DNA of 37,349 nucleotides, from positions 1-37,349 of the forward strand of contig JADKHS010000023.1 in NCBI GenBank assembly GCA_016721605.1, read 5' to 3'. This DNA comes from Nitrosomonadales bacterium (GTDB lineage Bacteria > Pseudomonadota > Gammaproteobacteria > Burkholderiales > Gallionellaceae). Shown here one piece after another: positions 1 to 10,404 of the stretch. The notes under the pieces are model-generated. The model saw only the letters and a list, made by a program, of their open reading frames with translations. It did no database searches and was not told the origin of the DNA. The position numbers and the translations under genes were made by a program. Within the stretch, counting starts at the first letter, position 1; each line of letters begins with the position of its first letter.

Positions 1-2879
1 ATTACGGCATCCGTCTGGGACATGCCTTTTTCCCGCAAGGTGCGGATATAGGATACCAGCACCACCCCATTTAGCACTGCGATCCCCCATAGGGCGATGA
101 AACCCACTGAGGCGGGCACTGACAAATACTCGCCTGTTAAAAACAGGGACACCACGCCGCCTATCGAAGCGAAAGGCAGCACCATGATAATAAGCGAGGC
201 GTAGCGCAGGGAACCGAATAGCAGAAACAGCAGGAAGAAAATCGCGGCAATGGTCACGGGAACGATGACCATCAAGTGACCCATCGCCCGCTCCATATTC
301 TGGAACTGACCGCCCCATTCCAGGTAATAACCCTCGGGGAGTTTGACCTTGGCATCTACAGCCAACTGTAGTTCGGCGACGAAACCGCCTAAGTCACGAT
401 CTTTCACGTTCACCCCCACCACGATACGGCGCTTGGCCTTCTCCCGGCTAATCTGCGCTGGCCCGTCCAAAATACTGATGGTGGCCAAATCTTCCAGAGC
501 CACGTGGGCACCATTGGGCGAGATGACGCGCAGGCCATGGATCTCTCCCAAGTTGTTGCGGAAACTTTCTGGTAAACGTACCACGGCGCTAAAGCGGCGC
601 TCGCCCTCAAAGATTTCAGTGGTCGTCCTGCCGCCGATAGCGGTCTCGATCACGTCATTGATATCAGCTACGTTGAGGCCGTGGCGAGCAATGGCGTGAC
701 GATCGATATTAATCGATAAATATTGCTGCCCGGTAACCCTTTCTACGCGCAGGTCCTGCGCTCCCTTGATTGAGGTCGCTACTTTGGCGATTGCGTCGGC
801 CTTCAGCTTGAGTGTGTCTATGTCATCGCCGAACAATTTGATCGCCACATCGGAGCGCACTCCGGTGACCATCTCGTCAACCCGGTCTGAAATCGGCTGG
901 GCCATCACAATCTGCACCCCGGGCAAAGTTTTGACCTTGTCCCGGATGGCGTCAGCAATGTCATCCTGCGTCCATCCTTTAGGCCACTCATCACGGGGTT
1001 TGAGACTAACTATTGGGGTAGATTCATTCTGGCTTTGCGAATCGGCGGGACTCTCACCACGGCCAACGCCAGAAAAAGCGGATTTCACCCCCGGTACCTG
1101 CATCACCATCCGCATCGCCTCCATTTCTAGCTTGATGGATTCCTCCAGCGAGATATTGGGTACGCGATTTATGCCGGGCACGATAGAACCTTCCTTCATT
1201 TCGGGAATGAACGCCGTGCCGAGCAAAGGTAACAACAGCAAGGCTCCGACAAATGCCCCTCCCGATACGATGATAGTCTTCTTGCCATTAGTCAGCGTCC
1301 AATCCAACAATCGCAGATAAGGCTTTTTCATAAAAGCAACTAAGCGGGTATCGTGCTCTTCCTTTCCTTTTAACAGGTATGAACATAGAACCGGCGTCAG
1401 GGTGAGTGCCAGAATTAGCGATACGAACAGGGCGATAGCGATGGTGTATGCGAGTGGAGCGAACATTTTGCCTTCCATGCCCTCCAGCGTCATAAGGGGC
1501 AGGAATACCAGGATGATAATAGAGATACCAAAAATAACCGGTGTAGCCACCTCCGATGCCGCTTCAAGGACTACCTTCATCCGGCTAATATCTTTGCGCT
1601 CAGCGAGGCGCTGAAAAGTATTTTCCACCACCACCACCGCACCATCCACAATCAAACCGGTGGCAATAGCGAGGCCGCCGAGGGACATCAGATTGGCGGA
1701 CAGGCCGTAATGGTTCATCACCATGAAGGTGATCAGCGGCGTCAGGAGCAGGGATGCAACTACGATTAGGGATGAACGCACATCGCCGAGGAAAAAAAAC
1801 AGCACGATGATGACAAGAATCACACCCTCGAGCAGCACTTTCATGACAGTTTTCAAAGCAGCGTCTACCAGCTCGCTGCGGTCGTAGTATGGAATGATTT
1901 TGAGGCCGCCGGGGAGCATTCCCTTATCGTTTATTTCTGCGACCCTTTGCTTGACCCGGCTAACGATCTCTTTGGCGTTACCGGCGCGTATCATCATCAC
2001 TATTCCGCCCACCGACTCGGTGATGCCATTTTTAAGCAATGCGCCATAGCGCACCTCGTGACCGATGGTTACTTCAGCGACATCGCGCATAAACACCGGC
2101 ACGCCACTCTGCTCCTTAAGCACGATCATACGGATATCGTCCAAGGTTTTTATCAGGCCTATACCGCGAATCAAATATTGCTCAGCGTAATGGGGCAACA
2201 CGCCGCCGCCAGAGTTGGCATTGTTCCGGGCAAGGGCCTGATACACTTCCTGCAGGGTCACCTTGTAATGCCTCATGCGATCCGGATTCACCAACGCTTG
2301 ATACTGTTTGACGTAGCCACCTTGGGAATTGATCTCCGCCACGCCAGGAATGCCGCGCAGCAGTGGCCGTACCACCCAGTCCTGGGTAATGCGGCGTTTG
2401 GTCAATTCTTCTTGGCTGAGCACCCGATTACCGTCGTCCGGGTGCTCCAGCGTGTACTGATAAACCTCACCTAATCCGGTAGACAGGGGGCCGAGCACAG
2501 GCGTCACGCCCTGCGGCATACGCCCGCCTACCTCGATCAGGCGTTCCATTACCAGCTGGCGCGCGAAATAAACATTGGTCGCATCGGTAAACACCAGCGT
2601 AATCAGCGATAGCCCCGGTTTGTTGAGCGAGCGCATTTCCTCCAATCCCGGCAGGCCGGTCATGGCCATTTCCAACGGTACGGTAACAAAGCGTTCGACT
2701 TCCTCGGGTGAACGGCCTAAAGCCTCCGTGGCAATCTGCACTTGTACATTGGTCACGTCTGGAAAAGCATCCACTGACAACTTCCGCGTCGCATCCAATC
2801 CGAATGCCACCAAGCATACCGCCACCACGACAAGCACCAAACGCTGTTTGAGCGCAGCCTGAATCAGGGATTCCAACAT
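1..2879 (-). CDS. czcA: CzcA/CusA-type heavy-metal RND efflux pump, partial (C-terminus beyond window)
   Basis: Inner-membrane proton/metal antiporter, the pump subunit of a tripartite RND system that exports metal ions through CzcB and CzcC. The frame is open from the ATG at 2879 to the window edge, giving about 959 of the roughly 1030-1060 residues usual for the family. The N-terminus (MLESLIQAALKQRL) is typical. Transmembrane helix 4 near residues 402-418 reads ATGLIVDGAVVVVEN: the second Asp and the Glu of the proton relay are present, but Ala stands where CzcA has its first Asp (DFG), as in CusA. Metal specificity is therefore uncertain. A GGGAGG ribosome-binding site lies inside the end of czcB, and the start follows the czcB stop by one base, so the genes are translationally coupled. 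The family is certain; the czc or cus label is not. Confidence 0.93.
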   Translation of the reverse strand, partial: MLESLIQAALKQRLVLVVVAVCLVAFGLDATRKLSVDAFPDVTNVQVQIATEALGRSPEEVERFVTVPLEMAMTGLPGLEEMRSLNKPGLSLITLVFTDATNVYFARQLVMERLIEVGGRMPQGVTPVLGPLSTGLGEVYQYTLEHPDDGNRVLSQEELTKRRITQDWVVRPLLRGIPGVAEINSQGGYVKQYQALVNPDRMRHYKVTLQEVYQALARNNANSGGGVLPHYAEQYLIRGIGLIKTLDDIRMIVLKEQSGVPVFMRDVAEVTIGHEVRYGALLKNGITESVGGIVMMIRAGNAKEIVSRVKQRVAEINDKGMLPGGLKIIPYYDRSELVDAALKTVMKVLLEGVILVIIVLFFFLGDVRSSLIVVASLLLTPLITFMVMNHYGLSANLMSLGGLAIATGLIVDGAVVVVENTFQRLAERKDISRMKVVLEAASEVATPVIFGISIIILVFLPLMTLEGMEGKMFAPLAYTIAIALFVSLILALTLTPVLCSYLLKGKEEHDTRLVAFMKKPYLRLLDWTLTNGKKTIIVSGGAFVGALLLLPLLGTAFIPEMKEGSIVPGINRVPNISLEESIKLEMEAMRMVMQVPGVKSAFSGVGRGESPADSQSQNESTPIVSLKPRDEWPKGWTQDDIADAIRDKVKTLPGVQIVMAQPISDRVDEMVTGVRSDVAIKLFGDDIDTLKLKADAIAKVATSIKGAQDLRVERVTGQQYLSINIDRHAIARHGLNVADINDVIETAIGGRTTTEIFEGERRFSAVVRLPESFRNNLGEIHGLRVISPNGAHVALEDLATISILDGPAQISREKAKRRIVVGVNVKDRDLGGFVAELQLAVDAKVKLPEGYYLEWGGQFQNMERAMGHLMVIVPVTIAAIFFLLFLLFGSLRYASLIIMVLPFASIGGVVSLFLTGEYLSVPASVGFIALWGIAVLNGVVLVSYIRTLREKGMSQTDAV

Positions 2880-2880
2880 A

Positions 2881-4032
2881 TCAGCCTCCCAGCTCTTCTC
2901 GCTTGCGCTCGTTGTTTAGATGAAAACCGCCTTCTGTGACGATACGTTCGCCTATTTTGATGCCCTCCAGCACTGGGAAATAACCATGACTTTCTTGTCC
3001 AAGCAGGACACGCCGCAACTGGAAGCGTTTGTCATCTAACTGGACGAAAACATGATCCTTGTTATCCTCCCGCACCACCGCCGCAGCCGGCACCACCAGA
3101 CGGCGCTGGGATTTAACCAAAATCAGCATGGAGGCAAGCATTTCCGGCTTGAGCACACGCTCATGATTCGCTGCGTCCATACGCACCTTCACCGTTCGTC
3201 TATCGGGGTTAACGGTGTCGGCGACAAAAATGAGTCGCCCTTCAATACGTTTCCCGTCCAACGCCGGAATCTCAGCTTGCACCACCTCACCTACCTTCAC
3301 CAGGGCAGCCTGCTGTTCGGTCACCTCGGCCACCAGCCAGACGTGGGATAGATCTGCTACGGTAAAGAGCGCTTCCGCCGGTTGCACTACCTGGCCTGAT
3401 GTTACCGTACGCTCAATCACTACTCCATCGAGAGTCGCAATAATGGAGGACATGGAATTTACCCGACGGGTAGCCGCCAGCTTAGTAATGGCACTTTTTG
3501 CCATACCGAGCACCTTGAGCTGTTCGTGGGAAGCGTGTAGTTCGGCGTGGGCTTGGACCAGATCAGCCTCGCGTTTTTGCAGTTCAGCTTCGCCAATAAC
3601 GTCAGCAGCGAACAATAATCGTGCCCGCTCTTCCGCTCGGCGTTGCAGCGATTCATGGGATAAAGCCTTGAGATAGGCGAGCTGGGCAGTAGCCAGCTCG
3701 GTGCTATTCAGTGTTGTGAGCACCTCGCCGCGTTTTACCGTTTGACCAAGGAAAGCGTGGATCTCAGTTACACGTCCCGTTACGGCAGCGCCGATGCGCG
3801 CTACCCGATGTTCATCTACTTCAACGCGGGCCGGTACGCGCAAGGTCTCCGCCACATCACCTTCGCCAGCAAGGGTGACTGTCAAGCGCTTGAGGAATTC
3901 CGGTGCGACCTTTACCACCGAGGGATCATTGACCGGAACCGCAGCGGAAAGTGGCGTTTCCTTGCCCTTGCAACCAATCAACATAGCGATAGACAGAAGG
4001 AAGATTAAAACGGGTAAAAGTGTACGCTTCAT
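2881..4032 (-). CDS. czcB: CzcB/CusB-type periplasmic adaptor (membrane fusion) lipoprotein
   Basis: HlyD-family membrane fusion protein, 383 residues, linking the RND pump to the outer-membrane channel. The N-terminus has a lipoprotein signal with a hydrophobic stretch at residues 5-19 and a lipobox ending in Cys21 (MLIGC), so it is probably anchored to the inner membrane by lipid. A biotinyl-lipoyl-like half-motif lies around residues 75-115 (GRVTEIHAFLGQTVKRGEVL), followed by an alpha-helical hairpin around 115-185 and a beta-barrel region. It has no His-rich N-terminal metal-binding segment of the kind found in some CzcB proteins. The start overlaps the end of czcC by four bases (ATGA), confirming a czcC-czcB-czcA operon. 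Confidence 0.92.
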   Translation of the reverse strand: MKRTLLPVLIFLLSIAMLIGCKGKETPLSAAVPVNDPSVVKVAPEFLKRLTVTLAGEGDVAETLRVPARVEVDEHRVARIGAAVTGRVTEIHAFLGQTVKRGEVLTTLNSTELATAQLAYLKALSHESLQRRAEERARLLFAADVIGEAELQKREADLVQAHAELHASHEQLKVLGMAKSAITKLAATRRVNSMSSIIATLDGVVIERTVTSGQVVQPAEALFTVADLSHVWLVAEVTEQQAALVKVGEVVQAEIPALDGKRIEGRLIFVADTVNPDRRTVKVRMDAANHERVLKPEMLASMLILVKSQRRLVVPAAAVVREDNKDHVFVQLDDKRFQLRRVLLGQESHGYFPVLEGIKIGERIVTEGGFHLNNERKREELGG

Positions 4033-5285
4033 AGTATTTCACCGGCATTGGGGGGAGTGGCACGTAACCGGGCAATTTCAATAAGTGCAGCTTGCAGTTC
4101 GTAACGGGCATTTAGATAATCGAGGCGAGTGGTGCGCAAAACACGCTGGGCGTCCAGAAAATCAAGAATGCCACGCTCACCATAGCGATAGGCCGCTTCG
4201 GCTACCTTCATGGCATTTTCGGCGTCATGCATCAAGCCGGTCTCGAATATCTTTACTTGATTTTTGGCAATCTGGTATCGGCCATAAGCCTGGTCCAAAA
4301 CTCCCAGTAGATTGATGCTTGTCTGCCGCTTCTCCGCCTCAGCCCGATCGAGTCCTGCTAAGGCCTCGCCGATGGGACCCTGACGGCGATTCCATAACGG
4401 CAAGGGCAAACTCACGCCGACTTGCCACTGTTTCCAATCCGGATCTTGATTGGTGCCTACCGTAATGGTGGGCTGTGGGAAACGCAGGTTGCGTTCTAGT
4501 TGCACTCGTGCTTGCGCCCGACGCGTTTGGGCGTCCGCCACTTTAAGTAATGGCTGACGCTCCAATAAATCTTTACGTAGCTCTTCCAAAGTTGGCAGAT
4601 CGGGGGGTAATAACGGTTCCTGCGCCACTTCAAAATTCCCCGCAAGCGGGGCGCCAATGAGTGCCCGCAGCCGATCGCGGGCTTGGGTGATGCGTAGTTC
4701 AGCACTATTAACGGCACTCTTCGCAGCCAATGCTTCGACGTCTGCTTTCACCAATTCAAAGCGCGGAGATTCTCCAACTTTGACCTTGAGTTTAACCCTG
4801 TCGCGAATTTGCATGAGTAACTCATGGTTGACCGTAGCGAGCTTGACCTCTTCTTGACGGCGCAATACATCGAAAAAGGCTTGCGTTACTGAGGTACGCA
4901 GATTTATTTGCGCATCCGACACTACCGCTGCACTAGCGGTGATACCAGCTTCTGCGCCCTGCCGTCGCGCGGCACGCACGGAGGGCAGTTCGACCAGCTG
5001 GGATAATCCAGCTACGCGGGTATGCCCATTCGGGATACTTAAATGCTTTGAAAGAGAACTCCCAGCCCCGACTTGAAGATCGGGATTGGGATAGGCCCGC
5101 GCCGTAGTGAGCGCGGCATGCGCGCCACGCTCTTGGGCTGTTACATCAGCGAGCGTTGGACTGTATATGGTTGCGAGACGCAATGCTTCATTTAAAGTCA
5201 ATAATGTCGCCGCATAGGATGGGGTGATAGCAATTAGTAAAAAGACCGACCACCATAAACGAATAGGTAAGCTATGCAATTGCAT
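4029..5285 (-). CDS. czcC: CzcC-type outer-membrane efflux channel (TolC family)
   Basis: Outer-membrane factor of the metal efflux complex, 418 residues, the usual CzcC length. It has a Sec signal peptide (residues 1-25, ending PSYA) and two long OEP-type coiled-coil repeats beginning with LTLNEALRLATIYSPTL and repeated after about residue 230. The C-terminal part (YRYGERGILDFLDAQRVL) is a characteristic TolC/CzcC motif. It is the first gene of the operon. A GGAG lies about 13 bases before the start, so the site is weak but nothing better is visible. No metal regulator gene (merR, czcRS or cusRS type) is seen beside it; the upstream neighbour is glgA in the same direction. Confidence 0.92.
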   Translation of the reverse strand: MQLHSLPIRLWWSVFLLIAITPSYAATLLTLNEALRLATIYSPTLADVTAQERGAHAALTTARAYPNPDLQVGAGSSLSKHLSIPNGHTRVAGLSQLVELPSVRAARRQGAEAGITASAAVVSDAQINLRTSVTQAFFDVLRRQEEVKLATVNHELLMQIRDRVKLKVKVGESPRFELVKADVEALAAKSAVNSAELRITQARDRLRALIGAPLAGNFEVAQEPLLPPDLPTLEELRKDLLERQPLLKVADAQTRRAQARVQLERNLRFPQPTITVGTNQDPDWKQWQVGVSLPLPLWNRRQGPIGEALAGLDRAEAEKRQTSINLLGVLDQAYGRYQIAKNQVKIFETGLMHDAENAMKVAEAAYRYGERGILDFLDAQRVLRTTRLDYLNARYELQAALIEIARLRATPPNAGEIL

Positions 5286-5508
5286 GTTAATTTCAATTCT
5301 CCAAATGCATTTTAAGGCTATAGGCTGACATCAATAATGACTACAAGTTTCACCCGTAAAAAAATTTAGCATCGTTGCTGAGTTTTTGAACATATAGTTC
5401 ACGCCAGTCACGACGGTAAATACACATTAAAAGCCGAAGTCACGCACTGAGTACTGAAGGAAAAACTGGACGGAAGCGGAATGCTGGATGAAGCTGCGTT
5501 AAATAAAA
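5286..5508. other. Spacer between glgA and czcC
   Basis: Non-coding, 223 bases, between the glgA stop and the czcC start, both on the minus strand. It should hold the czc promoter. No clear terminator with a T-run for glgA and no recognisable metal-regulator dyad were seen. Confidence 0.5.
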
Positions 5509-6952
5509 TTATCGCCGTATCAATTGCGTATAAATGTCATGGTAGGCTGTAGCGCTCTGATTCCAGCCAAAATTTTTGGCCATGCAATCGTGCTGCAATG
5601 CCCGCCAGATTTTTTTGTCATGATAGGCCGTCGCGGCACGTCGTACCGTAGCCAACAGGCTGGACGTATCCATGCTGTGGAATACGAAACCACTGGCAAC
5701 ACCCTGTTCTAGTGAAGCTGCATTGCAATCCAATACTGTGTCAATCAGGCCACCAGTCGCATGCACCACCGGCGGCGTGCCATAGCGTTGGCTATACATC
5801 TGGTTGAGTCCACACGGCTCAAAACGCGACGGCATTAAAAAAATGTCTGCGCCTGCTTCTATCAGGTGCGACAAAGCTTCATTAAAGCCCACGTAAGCAC
5901 TGATCTTGCCTGAATAATGATGCGAAAGCTCCAGTGCCGTCCGCTGCATTTCCATATCGCCACTACCAAGCAATATCAGTTGCGCTGGCAAGGTAATTAA
6001 TTGTGGTGCAATTTCCAGTACCAGATCCACACCTTTTGAGGAGTAAATCGGCCCACTAATCCGAACAATGGCAGGTCTGGATCAATATGCAACCCCATAC
6101 GTTTTTGTAACTCGCGTTTATTGGCGGACTTTCCACTTATATCAGTGGCATTATAAGGATGAACCAGGTTAGGGTCGGTGGCGGGGTCCCACTCTGTGGT
6201 ATCGATACCATTTAAAATGCCTGTCAAAGCTTCGCGCCGGTAAGCGAGCAGACCTTGAAGACCGAATCCCAGCGCATCGGTTTGAATTTCGTTGGCATAA
6301 GAAGGACTCACGGTAGTGATGTGATCGGCATAATACAAACCTGCCTTCATGAAGGACAGGTTACCGTAAAACTCTACACCGTCAGGCTGAAAACACTCAG
6401 CGGGCAACCCCAGTTCCGTCACTATTTGCGGTGGGAACACGCCTTGAAATGCAAGATTATGCACAGTCATTACACAAGGTACCGCACCATCTGAAAAATG
6501 CAGATAGGCTGGAGTCAGACCTGTTTGCCAGTCATTGCAATGAACTATATCGGGCTTCCAATCAAGTGGGGAGTCTGCGCAACTCAGCAATGGAGCAATT
6601 TTGATAGCAATCCAAATCGTAGGGCGTTATCTGGCCAGTCGAGACCATGTTCATCTTGATATGCTCCCCCACCACGTTCATACAGCTCAGCACATTCAAT
6701 CACTAACAGAGGCACGCCATTAAGCAACGAACTAGCCAGCAGCCGTGCCGCAGGAAAACCAGGCTGAATGGGAATATCGGTAACATCCTGAAGATGCGGC
6801 AACGCCTTTAAAACTTGCGGGTAACCTGGCAACAATATGCGCACATCCCCTCCCATCCCACTCAGCGCCGCCGGTAGTGCGGCACTAACATCGGCCAAGC
6901 CGCCCGTTTTGATTAGTGGTGCAACTTCAGAAGTGGCAAACAATACCCGCAT
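5509..6952 (-). pseudogene. glgA: Glycogen synthase GlgA, two frameshifts as read
   Basis: ADP-glucose-dependent glycogen/starch synthase (GT5). Three consecutive reading-frame pieces add up to one full-length GlgA of about 481 residues. Piece 1 (6952 to 6584) has the N-terminal ADP-glucose-binding KTGGLADV. Piece 2 has HCNDWQTGL, SYANEIQT and LNGIDTTEWDP. Piece 3 (to 5509) has the C-terminal MPSRFEPCGLNQMYS and GTPPVVHATGGL. The first break is at the four-T run 6599-6602 and the second at CC 6032-6033; adding one base to each run restores conserved sequence (SKIAPLLS and TPQKGVDLVLE). No substitution damage is visible elsewhere, so sequencing error is as likely as a true pseudogene. It lies downstream of glgP on the same strand, 191 bases apart. 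Confidence 0.9.
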
Positions 6953-7143
6953 CGTTATTCCAATTTCAATTCATTAGGGTAAAACAAACTAACGGCTAAC
7001 GAACAAGGTTGCAATCTTCAACTTCAGTGAAAGTTAACCTTAGTGATGAAGGAAAGCCACTTAACGATGGTAAAAGCAACATTACACAAGCTAAACATAA
7101 GCGAGGTAACCAAAACAATGCTACCTCTGAAGTTCAGTTGGAA

Positions 7144-9702
7144 TTACAACCAGCGCATTAAGCCCATCTCGAATAGGTGCGTCAGCATTTCATGGCGCGG
7201 ATAAATCCGTATGCGATATTCAAGCTTGCCACATAGTTCCGGTGCCAATACCAGCGAATAAACATATTCACCCGTTTCTGCACTAAGTTCTTGTGCCACA
7301 AACTGGTAACGTATCGACTGTTTGAGCTTGTCCTTATTGTATGCATGGCCAATCAACATTTCGACCACCACGTCAGTAGACTTGAGGCCATTCAGGTTTA
7401 CGCTCACTTCAAAGTGCACGTCTTCCCTGAACATAACGCTTTGCTTAGGCGTTCCCAAGCGGCGTATTGTGACGCCGGGCCAAGCCTCGCGGACAGTGTT
7501 TTTCCAAGCCGAAATTTGACGCGCACCTTCAAAAGCAGTACCGCAATACTTGCGATACTGCCGTGTGGCCGGCAAGTAAGTTTTGGCAACATACTCACCC
7601 ACCATACGCGTGGAATTGAAGCTCGGCAGCAAGGTCGCGATGGAGCGTTTGGACATCTTCACCCATTCTGACGAATAGCCCATCTTGTTGTGCCTGTAGT
7701 AAGTTGGAATGACCTGGTCCTGCAATAATTCATAGAGCGTTTGGCTTTCTTCACGGTTGCGTTGCGCTTCAGGTAAAAACTCTGAAACTGGTTTGATTGC
7801 CCAGCCATTCTTGCCATCGTAACCTTCATCCCACCAGCCATCCAGTACTGACAAGTTAAGCACCCCATTCATGGCTGCCTTCATACCAGAAGTGCCACTT
7901 GCCTCAAGCGGATACAGAGGGGTGTTCAACCATACGTCTACCCCGGCTACCATACGACGTGCAAGCCGCAGGTCGTAGCCTTCCAGCATCAAGATCTTGC
8001 CTTCAAATTCCGGCATGCGTGAAATTTTCGTTACTTGGCGGATAAGGTCCTGCCCTGGAATATCTGCGGGGTGTGCTTTTCCGGCAAAAATGAACAACAC
8101 CGGGCGCTCAGAATCCTGCATGATCTGGCGCAGCCAATCCAGGTCTTGAAACAATAGTGCAGCGCGCTTATATGTCGCGAAACGGCGAGCGAAGCCGATA
8201 GTAAGCACATTCGGATTGGCTGGATCCGCATACTTCAAAATACGGTCAAGATGTGCTTCAGAGCCGTGATTGCGGAAATGTTGCCGACTGATTCGGGAAC
8301 GGATTAATTGCAGCATTCGCGATTTAAGCGATTCGCGCACGCTCCAGAATTGATGGTCCGGAATACTGTCGACCCGCTCCCAGAAACTGGCATCTGCTAC
8401 ATGTTGACTCCAATCCCAACCAAGGTATCGCACAAACACCTCCGACCATTCCTTGGCCAGGAATGTAGGCATATGCACCCCATTAGTAATGTGGCTCATG
8501 GGATTATCTTCTTGTTCAATTTCTGGCCACATTTCGGCGCAAATTTTGGCAGAGATTTTGCCATGGATTCGAGATACGCCATTCTGGAAACGCGAACAAT
8601 GGATTGCCAACGCGGTCATATTAAAATCTGGTGTATTTGATACGTTTCCCAAGGCAAGAAATTCGTCACGGCTGATTTTCAATTGTGGATAATAGTTTTC
8701 AAAATAGTGCATCATCATGCCGTAATCGAAATGGTCATGGCCCGCCGGTACGGGAGTGTGCGTTGTAAAAACAGTATGTGCAGCGACTGCTTCAAGTGCA
8801 GTTGAAAACTCTATACCTTGTTCCGTCAGGATGCGGATGCGTTCCAACAACAAAAAGGCGGCATGGCCTTCATTGATGTGCCATGCACTCGGCTTGATGC
8901 CCATTGCCTCGAGCGCGCGGGCACCACCAATTCCGAGCACGATTTCTTGTTCGATACGAATAGATTTGTCGCCGCCATAAAGATGGTGGGTAATGGCACG
9001 GTCTTGCTGGGAATTTTCATCAAGATCAGTGTCCAGCAAATAGATAGTGACGTTACCGACACGCGCTTTCCACACCTTAATTGCCACTCTGCGCCCCGGT
9101 AAATCCACGCTTACATGGATCCCTGAACCATCGCTATTCAATACGGGTGAGATAGGCAAGCTCTCAAATTCAGAGTCTGTATAAATAGCTTTTTGGTTGC
9201 CATCACCATCTATGGTCTGTTGGAAATAACCTTGACGATAGAGCAAGCCTACGCCGACAAAGGGTAAGTGCATGTCGCTGGCGGACTTGCAATGGTCACC
9301 GGCCAAAATTCCCAAACCGCCAGAATAAATTGGAAAGCTTTCGTGAAACCCAAACTCAGCACAAAAATAGGCAATCAGATCGTTTTCCGCAAACCCTTCA
9401 ACATGACTATTGCGTACTGGCTTAGTATGATAACTATCGTAAGCTGATAATGTACGATGGTATTGATCCAAAAAAATCTGATCTTCCGAGGCAGTTATCA
9501 GGCACCGTTCATGCACACATCGTAGAAAAGCTTTGGGGTTTTGACCTACTTCGTCCTACAGTTTGCGTTGAATATAAGAAAATAAATCACGTGTGGGCAG
9601 ATCCCAGCTATACCATAAGTTATTTGCCAATTCTTCAAGCCGAGCTAAACGGGCTGGTATTTTAGGTCTGACTTCCAAGATATGCGGTGTGCTTTTATAC
9701 AT
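7144..9702 (-). CDS. glgP: Alpha-glucan (glycogen) phosphorylase, with an in-frame TAG at codon 49
   Basis: GT35 glucan phosphorylase of the long DUF3417-containing type, releasing glucose-1-phosphate from glycogen. The frame from the ATG at 9702 encodes 852 codons. Residues 1-48 match the family N-terminus (PARLARLEELANNLWYSWD), then codon 49 is TAG (9556-9558) where relatives have Trp (KLWDEVGQNP), and the frame continues unbroken to 7144. As written, translation could only restart near the ATG at 9516, giving a 790-residue protein without the N-terminal domain. The body has YSGGLGILAGDH, HINEGHAAF, TTHTPVPAGHD and the pyridoxal-phosphate region LEASGTSGMKAAMNG. An AGGA ribosome-binding site lies before 9702, which supports that start. 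Genes nearby use TAG as a normal stop, so this is not recoding. It is followed by glgA. Confidence 0.9.
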
Positions 9703-10404
9703 GATTTCCTGTTATCGCTGTGAGCGTTGGGCAATGCCGCCCAACGCGGCTACGGTTAAATATGGAGTCCAAACGGTAGAATGGATGGTGTTATTCTTCC
9801 GCTACGTTAAAAACAGCGTGAAGATTCACTTTAAGTTTTGCAAAATACATCTACGTCTTTAGATTATGCCCTAACGCGTAATGCTTAGAACAACCGAGTT
9901 ACAAGTGTGGATTATATAACAGGGTGGATTCAAGAACCAACCACAGCACAATTTACCGTCACCGATAATAATGCCGACCGAAGTTGAATCGTTTCCTCCC
10001 GTTTGATTATACCGACCACTGGCAGAACCCACAGGGATCCAGTATAGGCTTCAACATTATGCGACACATCAATAACCGAATTTGCCGCATGGTTTGTGTA
10101 TGTCCAAGCGGATCAACCTGCATGGTACAGACTCCAGCCGGGACAATGGCTAAGCTACTACCTATCCTTGTCCAATTTACAAAACGACAGACACCTAAAT
10201 ATTTAGGCGTATAACGCCGTAAAAAACCCTATTACCCTGACTAATGTGGAACTTACATAGCAAGGCCATCATTCATTCTCAGCAGAAACTACGGGATCCC
10301 TTTAGACTGACTTCATATTGAAAAAGGTTGATAGTTTGGAATTTGAGGTAAGTTTGATAGAATGCAGCAGCTTTTTGAACTTTAACCAGAGTAGGGAGAG
10401 TTAC
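9703..10404. other. 702-base spacer between glgP and acpP
   Basis: No coding sequence I can support. It must hold the divergent promoters for glgP (left) and acpP-fabF (right). In many relatives fabD and fabG sit immediately upstream of acpP; they are absent here. Small open frames inside (for example 9984-10214) show no family resemblance or ribosome-binding site. Confidence 0.55.
10336..10363 (+). promoter_or_regulatory. Candidate sigma-70 promoter for acpP-fabF
   Basis: A TTGGAA box at 10336-10341 and a TAGAAT box at 10358-10363 are separated by 16 bases, about 40 bases upstream of the acpP start. The -10 box matches consensus at five of six positions and the -35 box at four. This is suggestive only. 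Confidence 0.35.

Noticed and set aside
343..1320. Plus-strand open frames across the czcA region
   Set aside because: They are antisense to a continuous RND pump frame; the czcA frame shows full conserved motifs.
6584..6610. Programmed -1 ribosomal frameshifting in glgA
   Set aside because: No slippery heptamer plus stimulatory structure, the family never uses it, and unrelated genes in the window show the same type of break.
9516..9702. Genetic-code change reading TAG as Trp or other amino acid
   Set aside because: pssA, grxD and the algR-like gene terminate with TAG at the family-typical ends.
9984..10214. Possible 76-codon gene in the glgP-acpP spacer
   Set aside because: No ribosome-binding site, no homology and unusual amino-acid composition.
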